Part shown: in pieces, positions 7,670 through 14,948 of the stretch
Position numbering within the stretch: position 1 is the first letter of the stretch
Layout: every line of letters begins with the position of its first letter
Source of the DNA: Mesorhizobium sp. WSM3862
Lineage (GTDB): Bacteria > Pseudomonadota > Alphaproteobacteria > Rhizobiales > Rhizobiaceae
NCBI RefSeq assembly: GCF_002294985.1
Contig: NZ_NSGE01000012.1
Coordinates: forward strand, 79,526-143,525
Length of the DNA stretch: 64,000 nucleotides
Reading direction: 5' to 3'
Translations under genes and position numbers: made by a program
The notes under the pieces: generated by a model
What the model was told of the DNA's origin: nothing
Databases searched by the model: none
The model's input: the letters and a program-made list of their open reading frames with translations, nothing else

Positions 7670-8001
7670 GGCTGGAATTCCCTCAAAGCTCCTCGTACGC
7701 GCGTGGCCTGATTATCCGCCTGTTCATCTATGTCTACAAGCAGTTGCTAACGTATTGCGAACTCGCCGGGCTCGCCGCCCCATAGCCCAGCCCCAAGCCC
7801 GACGAGTGCCGACCCGGGAGGGTACCGGCATCATCCTATTTGCAAGGCTGATGCCAGCATATTCCGTCCTGAAATGAAACAGAGGGTGTGTCAGCGTGCG
7901 CAGGCTTGAACGATGGCAAAGCCTATGCCGATGACAACCGGTACGGAAACACTCCTCCTGCCCGAGACAAACGGATCACCAAGAAAATGTTCCGCCATCG
8001 C

Positions 8002-8026
8002 GGAACACGTCGCATTCGAAGAGGTT
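8002..8026 (+). promoter_or_regulatory. EcfG/RpoE2-type promoter for candidate sRNA 3
   Basis: GGAAC 8002-8006, 17 bases, GTT 8024-8026. Confidence 0.65.
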
Positions 8027-8032
8027 TGGGGC

Positions 8033-8126
8033 GCGGCGGCGCAATTCCCTCCCGATCTGCCGGGCGGAGCCTCCCATTCTCCGCAGGCCCGCTCCCTGGC
8101 TCCCATCAGGGGCGGGCCTTTCTTTT
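8033..8126 (+). ncRNA. candidate stress-induced small RNA 3
   Basis: About 94 bases between an EcfG-type promoter and a terminator (8085-8098 with 8107-8119, one bulge, then TTTCTTTT). A six-base stem GCGGAG/CTCCGC (8064-8069, 8079-8084) presents the loop with CUCCCAUU (8071-8078); a second CUCCCAU lies in the terminator loop. The same loop octamer is found in candidate sRNA 2, arguing for a family. Confidence 0.6.
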
Positions 8127-8247
8127 AGATCTCGCGGTAAGGGAACGCTCACGGGAGTTCCATATTGAATCAAATTCGAGTTTCCCCATTGGGGTTCGCA
8201 TGCGCACGCCTGCCGGCAGAGCCAGGCACGAATAGGAGTTCACCGCC

Positions 8248-8457
8248 ATGGCGATCCGCCAAAGAGCACTGGAAGCGGAAATTTTCGATCCGGAAGAGCT
8301 GGAATTTCTGGCCCGCGTCTTCGACCGGTTGAAATATGATGGCCAAACTACGGAGCAGCGCGAGGCGCTGGCCTCTCGCATCATCGCCAACTTCATGGCG
8401 GGTATTGTGGACGAGAATGAACTGGTTTCGCTATCCAGGCTACCTTTAGGTAGGTAA
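8248..8457 (+). CDS. 69-residue hypothetical protein
   Basis: A helical protein with FDPEELEFLARVFDRL near residues 12-27, EQREALASRIIANFMAG and a final DENELVSL. The layout parallels the proteins at 5962 and 11057 (helix, spacer, A-x-x-I helix, short acidic motif), so it is probably a diverged member of the same rhizobial family. AGGAG lies nine bases before the ATG. Function unknown. Confidence 0.6.
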   Translation: MAIRQRALEAEIFDPEELEFLARVFDRLKYDGQTTEQREALASRIIANFMAGIVDENELVSLSRLPLGR

Positions 8458-8554
8458 CGGTCTGAACGGACTGGACTGCCTGCCGCCCGCCCCTTGTGAA
8501 TATTCGTCATTGTTGCCGCTGGGCTACAGCCCTTTGGGGGCGACTGTATTAGGA

Positions 8555-8658
8555 AACGCTTGTGCGGGGTTCCCGGAATCGGGCGGACCATCCGGGAAAG
8601 GGGCGCACAGTTTTGAGGGAAAATGGCCCGTCGGCTTTGGTCGGCGGGCTTTTCTTTT
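8555..8658 (+). ncRNA. candidate structured RNA with terminator
   Basis: A nested hairpin (TGTGCG 8561-8566 with CGCACA 8604-8609, and inside it the perfect pair 8570-8577 with 8591-8598) is followed by a rho-independent terminator (8626-8634 with 8641-8649, then TTTTCTTTT). No EcfG-type site lies upstream and no ORF fits. It could be a free RNA or the 3' end of a longer transcript. Confidence 0.45.
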
Positions 8659-8801
8659 CTATGGCCTTGTCGTCGAGCAGCGCCGCTTTCCTCGTGCTTC
8701 GGCCCTTTCGTCGCTACTTCCGGACCTACATCTTTTTTAAATGACGGTCGGGTGCTGCCTCAGCCAGATCGGCGAGCCAACTTCAGCAAGGGGGATTCGC
8801 C

Positions 8802-8906
8802 ATGAAGCGCACTTATGAAAAGCCCGTCCTGGTCAGGCGTGACCGCCTGTCCGCCGTTACGGCCGTGATCGTCGTCTCGCTCGTGAACGGCGCGACGTCC
8901 CGATAA
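8802..8906 (+). CDS. putative RiPP (modified peptide) precursor
   Basis: A 34-residue peptide, MKRTYEKPVLVRRDRLSAVT followed by AVIVVSLVNGATSR. The Y-x-x-P-x-L pattern at residues 5-10 resembles the leader recognised by PqqD-like RRE proteins in lasso-peptide and related pathways, and short proteins of this type in Mesorhizobium are, as I recall, annotated as putative RiPP precursors. AAGGGGG lies seven bases upstream of the ATG. No maturation enzyme lies nearby; a PqqD-like gene starts at 63730 but distance makes a link uncertain. The hairpin at 8911 would terminate the message. Confidence 0.5.
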   Translation: MKRTYEKPVLVRRDRLSAVTAVIVVSLVNGATSR

Positions 8907-8910
8907 GGAC

Positions 8911-9062
8911 GATGCCCGTCACTCCAGGCAGGAAATGGCGGGCATCTCTCTAGCTGCGACCGACCAGGAAGGTGACGCACTTCCTCACCGGCTCTATCAA
9001 ATGATGCAGCGAGGCTTAGGTTTCAGCATGGGGACCAAAGCGTCAGCCTCTCGGACTTCTGT
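8911..9062 (+). repeat. hairpin-headed repeat, copy B
   Basis: Hairpin 8911-8921 with 8936-8946, directly after the putative RiPP precursor stop, followed by the shared GGTGACGCA, CTATCAAATGATGCAG and TTTCAGCATGGGGACCAA blocks. Confidence 0.6.
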
Positions 9063-9197
9063 CGCATCGGCGGAAGGGAACATTCTGCCAATCGTCCCGG
9101 TTGGGTCGCGCGGCGTGTGTCTCCGGCAGAGGTTCACCGCGCCGCGCGGAGGCGTAGCCCGTTCGATCTCAGGCGAGCGGGCTCTCTTGTCTGTCTT

Positions 9198-9222
9198 GGA
9201 ACAATTCGGTGCCGCTGCAGTT
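9198..9222 (+). promoter_or_regulatory. EcfG/RpoE2-type promoter for candidate sRNA 4
   Basis: GGAAC 9198-9202, 17 bases, GTT 9220-9222. Confidence 0.65.
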
Positions 9223-9228
9223 CGCATT

Positions 9229-9330
9229 CTGGGTGCAGCTCCCGGCAAGAAGAGACGGTCGAGCGCGCCTTGGTCGGGTTGCCCCCGACGCAAAGAGCCC
9301 GCCCGCGGAGGAGGTGCGGCGGGCTCTTCT
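9229..9330 (+). ncRNA. candidate stress-induced small RNA 4
   Basis: About 100 bases from an EcfG-type promoter to a terminator (9294-9306 with 9315-9327, then TCT). CUCCC occurs at 9239-9243, and a GTCGGG/CCCGAC stem (9273-9278, 9284-9289) is C-rich at its top. Layout matches candidates 1-3, though the loop octamer is not conserved here. Confidence 0.5.
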
Positions 9331-9410
9331 GCTGATCCGGCCTGGCCGGCGGCTCGCCGGGGATAGCAGTAGTGATTACTATCCGCAGGCCGACCGGGGT
9401 ATAGTCTCCA

Positions 9411-9638
9411 ATGGCCGTTCGGATAGCGGTTGTCCTGGCGCTTCTCGCCGCCTTCGCCTACGGGTTTGCAAAACTCGTAGAGCGGTATGGCGGTGCGGGC
9501 AATGATCCCGCATCACCCTGCGGAAAGGTGCCAAGCGTCGATTGCCCGGACCCGAATGCGCCGCCTCCCTTTCCCAAGCCCGACCGGACGGAGCCTCAAA
9601 GGCAGTCCGGTTCGTCAAGCCTGAAGGCATATTTGTAA
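9411..9638 (+). CDS. small membrane-anchored or exported protein
   Basis: A 75-residue protein with an N-terminal hydrophobic segment (residues 4-19, VRIAVVLALLAAFAYGF) and a proline-rich, probably extracytoplasmic tail with two cysteines. This tail pattern resembles the small proteins at 45464 and 49086. The last 43 bases overlap the convergent gene at 9596. No domain recognised. Confidence 0.45.
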   Translation: MAVRIAVVLALLAAFAYGFAKLVERYGGAGNDPASPCGKVPSVDCPDPNAPPPFPKPDRTEPQRQSGSSSLKAYL

Positions 9639-9808
9639 ATTGCGCGGTTTCCTTCATCGGTCACCCGCACCCAGAAATGTTCATCCCGTCTCGCCAGGAC
9701 GTCTTTGCCGGTGACTTTCTGAGCAGCCTCCCAAGGGGCACGGGCATTGGCAACGTGATAAGCCACCACCTGGTCGCCAGCCATCTCTTCAACTCGGTAT
9801 GTCTTCAT
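9596..9808 (-). CDS. 70-residue hypothetical protein, paralogue of the one at 11353
   Basis: Starts MKTYRVEEMAGDQVVAYHVA and continues with a WEAAQKVTGK helix and a WVRVTDEGNRAIYKY strand region, a small alpha-beta protein. The protein at 11353 shares the frame VEEMAG-(2)-V-A-x-H-(8)-A-x-x-V-T-G and WxRVxDExN. GGAG lies five bases before the ATG, and an EcfG-type promoter lies 22 bases upstream. Function unknown; both paralogues are probably stress-induced. Confidence 0.65.
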   Translation of the reverse strand: MKTYRVEEMAGDQVVAYHVANARAPWEAAQKVTGKDVLARRDEHFWVRVTDEGNRAIYKYAFRLDEPDCL

Positions 9809-9830
9809 GATCGCTCCAAGCAGCGACCCG

Positions 9831-9855
9831 AACTTGGAGCGAGGAGGGTTGTTCC
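9831..9855 (-). promoter_or_regulatory. EcfG/RpoE2-type promoter for the gene at 9808
   Basis: Minus strand GGAAC (9855-9851), 17 bases, GTT (9833-9831). Beyond it, 9856-10210 holds no gene I can support; a short GGCC hairpin near 10040-10062 may end the minus-strand gene at 10211. Confidence 0.65.
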
Positions 9856-10210
9856 GGGTCTTCCATTTTCGCTCGCCCATAGCGAGCGATTGCAGGGCAG
9901 CCTTGGGCGCCTCTAGGCGGGGCAGGTGGCCCGGTAGCCTTGGGTGGCTATGGGGGGCCACCGGGCCTTGGCCGGCAGGGGCTTAGGGAACACGATGCCG
10001 GCAAACGAGTATATGCGCATCTACTAATAAATCAAATTCAGCCAAAAGGCCGAGCTGGCCCTTGAAACGCCAACATGGCGGCTGGACACTCCAAGCGCCG
10101 ATCGACGCGGGCATGTGTGCCACGGCCGGCAGCCTCGACTGCCATCGTCAGAAAGCTCGATGGCCGGCGGTCCGCGACCGCTTCGGGCCAGAACATCAAT
10201 CTGGCCCCAA

Positions 10211-10573
10211 TCAGCCCGCTTTGGAGAGCCGGTTGAAATTTGTTCGGACGCGGCGGCCGGCAGGTTTGAGTGCTGCGACCATGGACTCCTTCAGCGCACC
10301 GCCGCTTAGAAAAGACGGGCTCCGGCCGGATAGAACTTCAGGCCAAAACCTTAACGCCGATCGTAACATAACCAATTGCGCAGCGGCCATGCCTTCGGCG
10401 AAAGCAAGCGCCTTCTCGTTGACCGCAAGCATGGCCTCAATCCCTTTCGGGGCACGGCTGCTTGCATCTAAAGCAATCAGCGGAAGGCGCATGGCGACGA
10501 CAGCGGGTGCCAACATCAGGTCTCCATAGAGCGAGAATGCATTTTGGGTGTGGCGCTTCTTGCGAGTTGACAT
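10211..10573 (-). CDS. hypothetical protein, phasin-like layout
   Basis: A 120-residue protein with a hydrophobic stretch (LMLAPAVVAMRLPLIALDA at about residues 18-36), an alanine-rich helix (EKALAFAEGMAAAQLVMLRS) and a basic C-terminus. This amphipathic layout recalls phasins, which coat polyhydroxyalkanoate granules, but I cannot confirm the family. GGGGG lies four bases before the ATG. A GGAAC at 10630 on the minus strand has no TT at the right distance. Confidence 0.5.
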   Translation of the reverse strand: MSTRKKRHTQNAFSLYGDLMLAPAVVAMRLPLIALDASSRAPKGIEAMLAVNEKALAFAEGMAAAQLVMLRSALRFWPEVLSGRSPSFLSGGALKESMVAALKPAGRRVRTNFNRLSKAG

Positions 10574-10719
10574 TTTGCCCCCGTCTGGACCCGGCTGTTC
10601 AGCCAATACGCACCAGTCCGGGGTTTGTTCCGGGAGATGGCGGCCTTCATGAGCCCGTCATAAGGTGCGCGTACATTAGCGAGGCCGGATGTCCCATCAT
10701 CGGCTCCTACAAAGTCTCC

Positions 10720-10746
10720 TGCCCGGTTTCGGCCGGGCATTCTTTT
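10720..10746 (+). terminator. orphan rho-independent terminator
   Basis: TGCCCGG/CCGGGCA stem followed by TTCTTTT. No plus-strand gene precedes it, and the 60 bases before it carry CCUAC and UCUCCU segments, so it may end another small RNA. I see no promoter I trust and no supported gene in 10574-10968. Confidence 0.55.
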
Positions 10747-10968
10747 AGCCTTCTTCCAGGTGAGAGTTCATGGAACACAAGTCATCGCGCGACTTGCCCG
10801 GAACCTAACCCCGGAAGGACAAGAAACGTGAAACCCGAAATGCTGCCGCCGAAAACACTCGACAAGAAGCCGACTGGGATCGGGACAAGGTCGACGGCGA
10901 AGCTTAGAGCATTGGAATCGACAAGGACGAGCCTAGCGGTGAGAAGATCGAAAGAGGGATGAGGCTTC

Positions 10969-11284
10969 GGACCTCAGTCCGATCCATTTGACTCGAAGTC
11001 GACTTTTCTGGGTGTATCCTCTACCCGTCGTGGCGTGTCGGGTAGAGGGTAAACGGATGCGTGGAAGCAAGCGCAATGCTGTCCCGCTCAAGAACGCGGG
11101 TTACGGTATAGTTGAACCTGCCGAGGTCAACATTCTGGCAAAGGCGGTGAGTGACTACTGCTCAAGTCACAAGATCGAGCGCGTGGCTGAGCGCGAAGAC
11201 GTCGCGGTCAAAGTCATGAGCCTTTTCGGGCGCGGCGTGATTGACCCCAACCAGCTATTGGCGGAACTTGAAAAGGTAGGCTAG
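10969..11284 (+). repeat. copy 2 of duplicated promoter-plus-gene unit
   Basis: Matches 5875-6189, including the upstream region and the whole coding part. Confidence 0.8.
11057..11284 (+). CDS. 75-residue hypothetical protein, copy 2
   Basis: Near-duplicate of the protein at 5962; both contain the identical block VEPAEVNILAKAVSDYCSSH and the later VAVKVMSLFGRGV. Substitutions are concentrated in the N-terminal linker and the C-terminal helix, and the frame is intact in both copies, which suggests that both are maintained. Ribosome site GAGGG upstream of the ATG. Confidence 0.65.
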   Translation: MRGSKRNAVPLKNAGYGIVEPAEVNILAKAVSDYCSSHKIERVAEREDVAVKVMSLFGRGVIDPNQLLAELEKVG

Positions 11285-11352
11285 GCGAACCTGGCTCTAC
11301 TGGGCGCGCCCGGCCGCCAAATCCTGTGTCACCATGATAGCGGCCGGGTCGC

Positions 11353-11586
11353 CTAGGAGGCTTCACCATTTTGCGATGTCTGTGCCTCTCGCCGCTCTTC
11401 GACACCGAACTCGTGGACGCTGGAATTTCGTTCGTCAACGACGCGAAACCAGCGCTGGTGATCAGTTCGGGCAGAAATTTGGCCCCCGGTGACGGCTTTC
11501 ACCGCGCTCATCGCGTCTGCAGCACGGGTAATGTGTCTTGCGAGGACAGTTTCACCCGCCATTTCTTCAACATGAAATTGGGGCAT
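11353..11586 (-). CDS. 77-residue hypothetical protein, paralogue of the one at 9596
   Basis: Starts MPQFHVEEMAGETVLARHIT, then AVKAVTGGQI and WFRVVDERNSSVHEFGV, followed by a charged tail absent from the paralogue. CGGAG precedes the ATG and an EcfG-type promoter ends 22 bases upstream, the same spacing as in the paralogue. Function unknown. Confidence 0.65.
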   Translation of the reverse strand: MPQFHVEEMAGETVLARHITRAADAMSAVKAVTGGQISARTDHQRWFRVVDERNSSVHEFGVEERREAQTSQNGEAS

Positions 11587-11607
11587 GCTCGGCTCCGTTT
11601 CTGGAGC

Positions 11608-11632
11608 AACCGTGCCCCGCCGGGAAGGTTCC
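11608..11632 (-). promoter_or_regulatory. EcfG/RpoE2-type promoter for the gene at 11586
   Basis: Minus strand GGAAC (11632-11628), 17 bases, GTT (11610-11608). Confidence 0.7.
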
Positions 11633-11787
11633 AGCGTGACTCACGAAATCGTGACATCGAGCGTTATGAGCGGAGAATTCCGGTCATAGTCGCTTGGCTT
11701 ACGTCTGGAATCGTTGGCGAGCATCCTTCATGAAATGCCGCGCAGGAGCGGTCCGATCGCATTTAGGCGGTGAACATCGAACAGATC

Positions 11788-11812
11788 GGAACCTCCCGCC
11801 CGCGGCGTCATT
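11788..11812 (+). promoter_or_regulatory. EcfG/RpoE2-type promoter for the BrkB-family gene
   Basis: GGAAC 11788-11792, 18 bases, TT 11811-11812 (ATT form). Nothing else is seen in 11633-11945. Confidence 0.5.
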
Positions 11813-11945
11813 GACCTCTGCGGGCCGCGTCAGCCGGACCTGGTGGCAAAGAGAACAGGGTGGTTTTCCGGCTTCACATCCCGGCCAACGAAAAGGCAGT
11901 CGAGCTCTTGTCCCACCCGGCCCGCTTCAGTTCGGTGTCGAGCGC

Positions 11946-12860
11946 ATGGCGGAAGACAGGAAATCAAGGACCGGCTGGCTTCAGGAGGCGTGGCTTCTGC
12001 TGAAAGAAAGCGTCAGCGGTTATATGGATGACAACGCGCTGAGCCATGGGGCGGCGATTGCCTTCTATGCCACCACCTCTCTTGCGCCGATCCTTCTGAT
12101 CGTCGTGGCGGTCGCAGGTCTCGTCGTCGGCAAGGACGCCGCCCAGCTCGCGCTCTCGGCCCAGATCTCGGGCGTGATGGGTCCGCAGAGCGCCGACCTC
12201 TTGAAGGCGACGATCGAGACCGCTTCGCGTCCCTGGTCCGGCGCGCTTGCCACCATTATCGGGCTGGTGACGCTCCTGATCACAGCCTCCGGCGTCTTTG
12301 GCGAGATGCAGCAGTCGCTGAATGAGATCTGGAAGGTCGAGCCAAGGGCCATGTCGCTCTCGCGTTTGGTGCGGGCGAGGGCGGCGAGCCTTGGTCTCGT
12401 CGCCGCGCTCGGCTTCATGCTGCTCGTGTCGCTCGCGGCGAGCACGGCCATCTCGCTGTTGGCCGATGTCATCAACCAACACCTGCCGTTCGGCGAACTG
12501 ATCGTGAGTTCGATCAACACGATCGTATCGTTCGCGTTGATCGCGCTGCTCTTCGCGGCGATTTACAAGGTCCTCCCGGACCGCAGTCTCAAATGGCGCG
12601 ATGTCGCTGTCGGTGCGCTGGTCACCGCGCTTCTCTTCACCATCGGCAAGTCGCTGATCGGCTGGTACATCGGCAGCAGTTCGATCGCCACTTCCTATGG
12701 CGCCGCCGGCGCGCTGATGGTGGTGCTGCTATGGGTCTATTACTCGGCTCAAATCTTTCTGTTCGGCGCCGAAATCACGCGCGCCTATTCGGTGAGCAGC
12801 GGAAGCCGGGCCGACCTCAGGCGGGTTATGAAGCCGGAGGTCGGAAAGACGGAGAGGTGA
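11946..12860 (+). CDS. YihY/BrkB family inner-membrane protein
   Basis: A 304-residue protein with six hydrophobic segments, matching the Virul_fac_BrkB family (PF03631). Family landmarks are HGAAIAFYATTSLAPILLIV near the N-terminus, the NEIWKVEP motif in the second loop, and the LWVYYSAQIFLFGAEITRAY segment near the C-terminus. The family is sometimes mislabelled ribonuclease BN; its biochemical role is unknown. I chose ATG 11946 because residues upstream of it are not membrane-like and do not fit the family. An ATT-form EcfG site lies 134 bases upstream. Confidence 0.85.
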   Translation: MAEDRKSRTGWLQEAWLLLKESVSGYMDDNALSHGAAIAFYATTSLAPILLIVVAVAGLVVGKDAAQLALSAQISGVMGPQSADLLKATIETASRPWSGALATIIGLVTLLITASGVFGEMQQSLNEIWKVEPRAMSLSRLVRARAASLGLVAALGFMLLVSLAASTAISLLADVINQHLPFGELIVSSINTIVSFALIALLFAAIYKVLPDRSLKWRDVAVGALVTALLFTIGKSLIGWYIGSSSIATSYGAAGALMVVLLWVYYSAQIFLFGAEITRAYSVSSGSRADLRRVMKPEVGKTER

Positions 12861-13091
12861 CGGTCAAGCAACGCCGGAGAACGCAACACTGCGCGCGACC
12901 CTCTGCCTAAAGAGATCAGGCGTTGGGCCAGACAGCGTTGGCTTAGGCTGACAACCTGAGAGGGATCGTCGCCACCTGTCGGTCCATCAGGACGTGATCA
13001 GGTTGCGAAGCCGCGATGAGGCCGCCGCAACCCAGTCACGCCCGGCGGGCGTCAACCGACGATCAAACAGACCCCGATGTCGTCGTTGTCA

Positions 13092-13529
13092 TCAATGGGC
13101 GGTTTGCGAATGAACACCGCCCGGCGCCGAAATGCCGCTCAAAGCCTCTCCAGCCTCCCGTGTCTCACCCTTTCTTGCGAGGTCTCCGAGGGAGATGATG
13201 CCAACGAGCCGTTTGTCTCGGTTCAGAACCGGGAGCCGGCGCACCTGCAAGTCTCCCATGTTAGCAAGAACATGATCGACGTCTTCGTCATCGAAGCAAT
13301 ATCTTACCTCTTGGCTCATGACATCGCGCACCTTGGTATCGGGACCTTTGCCCAGCGCTATACCGCGGATGACCATGTCCCGGTCGGTGATCATCCCCAC
13401 CAGCCGGTCATTTTCACCGACAGGCACGACGCCGGCGTCGAGCTTGCCCATCATCAGTGCCACCTCGCGGATCGACTGTTCGGGATTCGCGACGGCAACG
13501 TCCTTTGTCATGCAACTGCCGACCTTCAT
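13092..13529 (-). CDS. CBS-pair domain protein
   Basis: A 145-residue protein made of two CBS repeats (about residues 1-60 and 68-127) with the usual DRDMVIRGIA ends and SLGDLAR near the second repeat's end. Such stand-alone CBS pairs bind adenine nucleotides and act as energy sensors; partner unknown. The start MKVGSCMTKDV fits the family closely. GGGAGAG precedes the ATG. An EcfG-type site with 18-base spacing lies 49 bases upstream. Confidence 0.85.
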   Translation of the reverse strand: MKVGSCMTKDVAVANPEQSIREVALMMGKLDAGVVPVGENDRLVGMITDRDMVIRGIALGKGPDTKVRDVMSQEVRYCFDDEDVDHVLANMGDLQVRRLPVLNRDKRLVGIISLGDLARKGETREAGEALSGISAPGGVHSQTAH

Positions 13530-13577
13530 GGCTCTCTCCCTTTGTTGCGGAGCCCACCGCCGAACCTGAACTGAGAA

Positions 13578-13603
13578 AACAAATGCTTGGCGCTATTGGT
13601 TCC
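13578..13603 (-). promoter_or_regulatory. EcfG/RpoE2-type promoter for the CBS gene
   Basis: Minus strand GGAAC (13603-13599), 18 bases, GTT (13580-13578). Confidence 0.55.
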
Positions 13604-13785
13604 TTCAAATCTCGCGCGGCGGAAGGGCATGGAAATGTTCCGCCGTGGGGCTCGAATGACAGCCGGACAGGCGACCGGTCCTTGCGGAGGCCCGAGGGAA
13701 GCAGGCCGGCACCCCATCGCCCCATGTTCGGCCGAGACCCGTTCGTGCTGTTGCCGATCCGGCGATCGTTGCGTGCGCCGCCCAT

Positions 13786-13811
13786 GGAACAGAGTCCTGC
13801 CTTCGCCCATT
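13786..13811 (+). promoter_or_regulatory. possible EcfG-type promoter for the CheB/kinase operon
   Basis: GGAAC 13786-13790, 19 bases, TT 13810-13811, 37 bases before the ATG at 13848. The ATT form and longer spacing make it weaker than most others here. Confidence 0.4.
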
Positions 13812-13847
13812 GTGTTATGGGCCGGGGGGCGACCCGATAGGGGTGCC

Positions 13848-14948
13848 ATGGCCGACTTTCGAAACCGAATCTCACCTGCCCGCGAGGCTGAGACGAGCTC
13901 GCGGCAAGGAGAGGCGCGCAACCGCTCCATCATCGTCATCGGCGCGTCGGCGGGCGGCGTCGAGCCGCTGAGGAAGATCGTGAGCGACCTTCCCGCCGAT
14001 CTGCCGGCGGCCGTCTTCATCGTGCTTCATGTCGGCCAGATCAGCTATCTGCCCGAAATCCTCGACCGTGCGGGAGCGCTGAAGGCCTCCGGCGCCAAGA
14101 ACGGCGCGTGCTTCAAGATGGGAAACATCTATGTCGCGCCGCCCGGCTTCCACCTGCTCCTCCACGGCGATCACATGATGCTGCGGCGTGGGCCGCGTGA
14201 GAACCTGGCCCGGCCGTCGATCGACCCGTTGTTCCGCTCGGCAGCGCTGAGCTTCGGCGCAAGCGTCATCGGCGTGCTGCTGTCGGGCTCGCTTTCCGAC
14301 GGCACCGCCGGCCTGAGGGCGATCAAGGCGGTCGGCGGCCTCGCGGTGATCCAGCACCCGAAAGACGCGCTGGTGCCGTCCATGGTGGAAAGCGCGCAGC
14401 TTTATGTCGAAATCGATCATTGCGAACCCGCCGCCAGACTGGGCGGCCTGCTGACGAAGCTGGCGGCCGAGCCGGCGGGCGAAACCTTACCGGCGCCGTC
14501 AGGCGTGCGGCTGGAAGCGGCCATCGCCGCGCAGGAGCATTCCACCATGAAAGAACCAGATCGACTTGGCGAACTGTCGGTGTTTACATGCCCGGAATGC
14601 CATGGGCCGCTGTGGGAGATCGAAGACGGTGACATGCTGCGCTATCGGTGCCATACCGGGCATGCTTTCACCGCCGACGCGGTGATGGAGGCGCAGGCCA
14701 GCGAGGCGGATGAGATCCTGTGGAGCCTGCTGCGGTCGCATCAGCAGCGGGCGGAGTTTGCCCGGCGCATGGCGGAGCGGGAGAAGACGCGACATCGCTC
14801 CCAACTCGCCAGCGAGTTCGGCAAGCGGGCGAGGGAATACGAAGCGGATGCCTCCGTCATCGAGCGCATCCTGGAAAGCAGGCGGACACAGGTAACAGGC
14901 AATGGCGCAGGCGGCGAGGAAGGCAAGCACAAGGAAGGCACGGACTAG
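13848..14948 (+). CDS. CheB-type methylesterase-like protein with zinc-ribbon-like C-terminus
   Basis: A 366-residue protein. Residues about 27-215 form a CheB esterase domain with the catalytic Ser34 in GASAGG, His61 in IVLHVG and an Asp in SGSLSDGT. There is no receiver domain. Residues about 245-275 carry CPECHG and YRCHTGHAFT, which look like a C-x-x-C/C-H-x-x-H metal site, followed by a helical tail. Such CheB-like proteins commonly accompany CheB/CheR/kinase fusions outside chemotaxis operons. The start at 13848 follows the pattern of the family; no clear ribosome site is present. It overlaps the next gene by 47 bases. Confidence 0.82.
   Translation: MADFRNRISPAREAETSSRQGEARNRSIIVIGASAGGVEPLRKIVSDLPADLPAAVFIVLHVGQISYLPEILDRAGALKASGAKNGACFKMGNIYVAPPGFHLLLHGDHMMLRRGPRENLARPSIDPLFRSAALSFGASVIGVLLSGSLSDGTAGLRAIKAVGGLAVIQHPKDALVPSMVESAQLYVEIDHCEPAARLGGLLTKLAAEPAGETLPAPSGVRLEAAIAAQEHSTMKEPDRLGELSVFTCPECHGPLWEIEDGDMLRYRCHTGHAFTADAVMEAQASEADEILWSLLRSHQQRAEFARRMAEREKTRHRSQLASEFGKRAREYEADASVIERILESRRTQVTGNGAGGEEGKHKEGTD

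Noticed and set aside
10606..10640. GGAAC on the minus strand before the phasin-like gene
   Set aside because: TT is at 20 bases rather than 18 or 19, so it was not counted among the stress promoters.
10801..10962. A short frame starting VKPEMLPPKTLDKKPT with a nearby ribosome-like site
   Set aside because: No domain, poor codon pattern, and several stops in the neighbouring phases suggest decayed or non-coding DNA.
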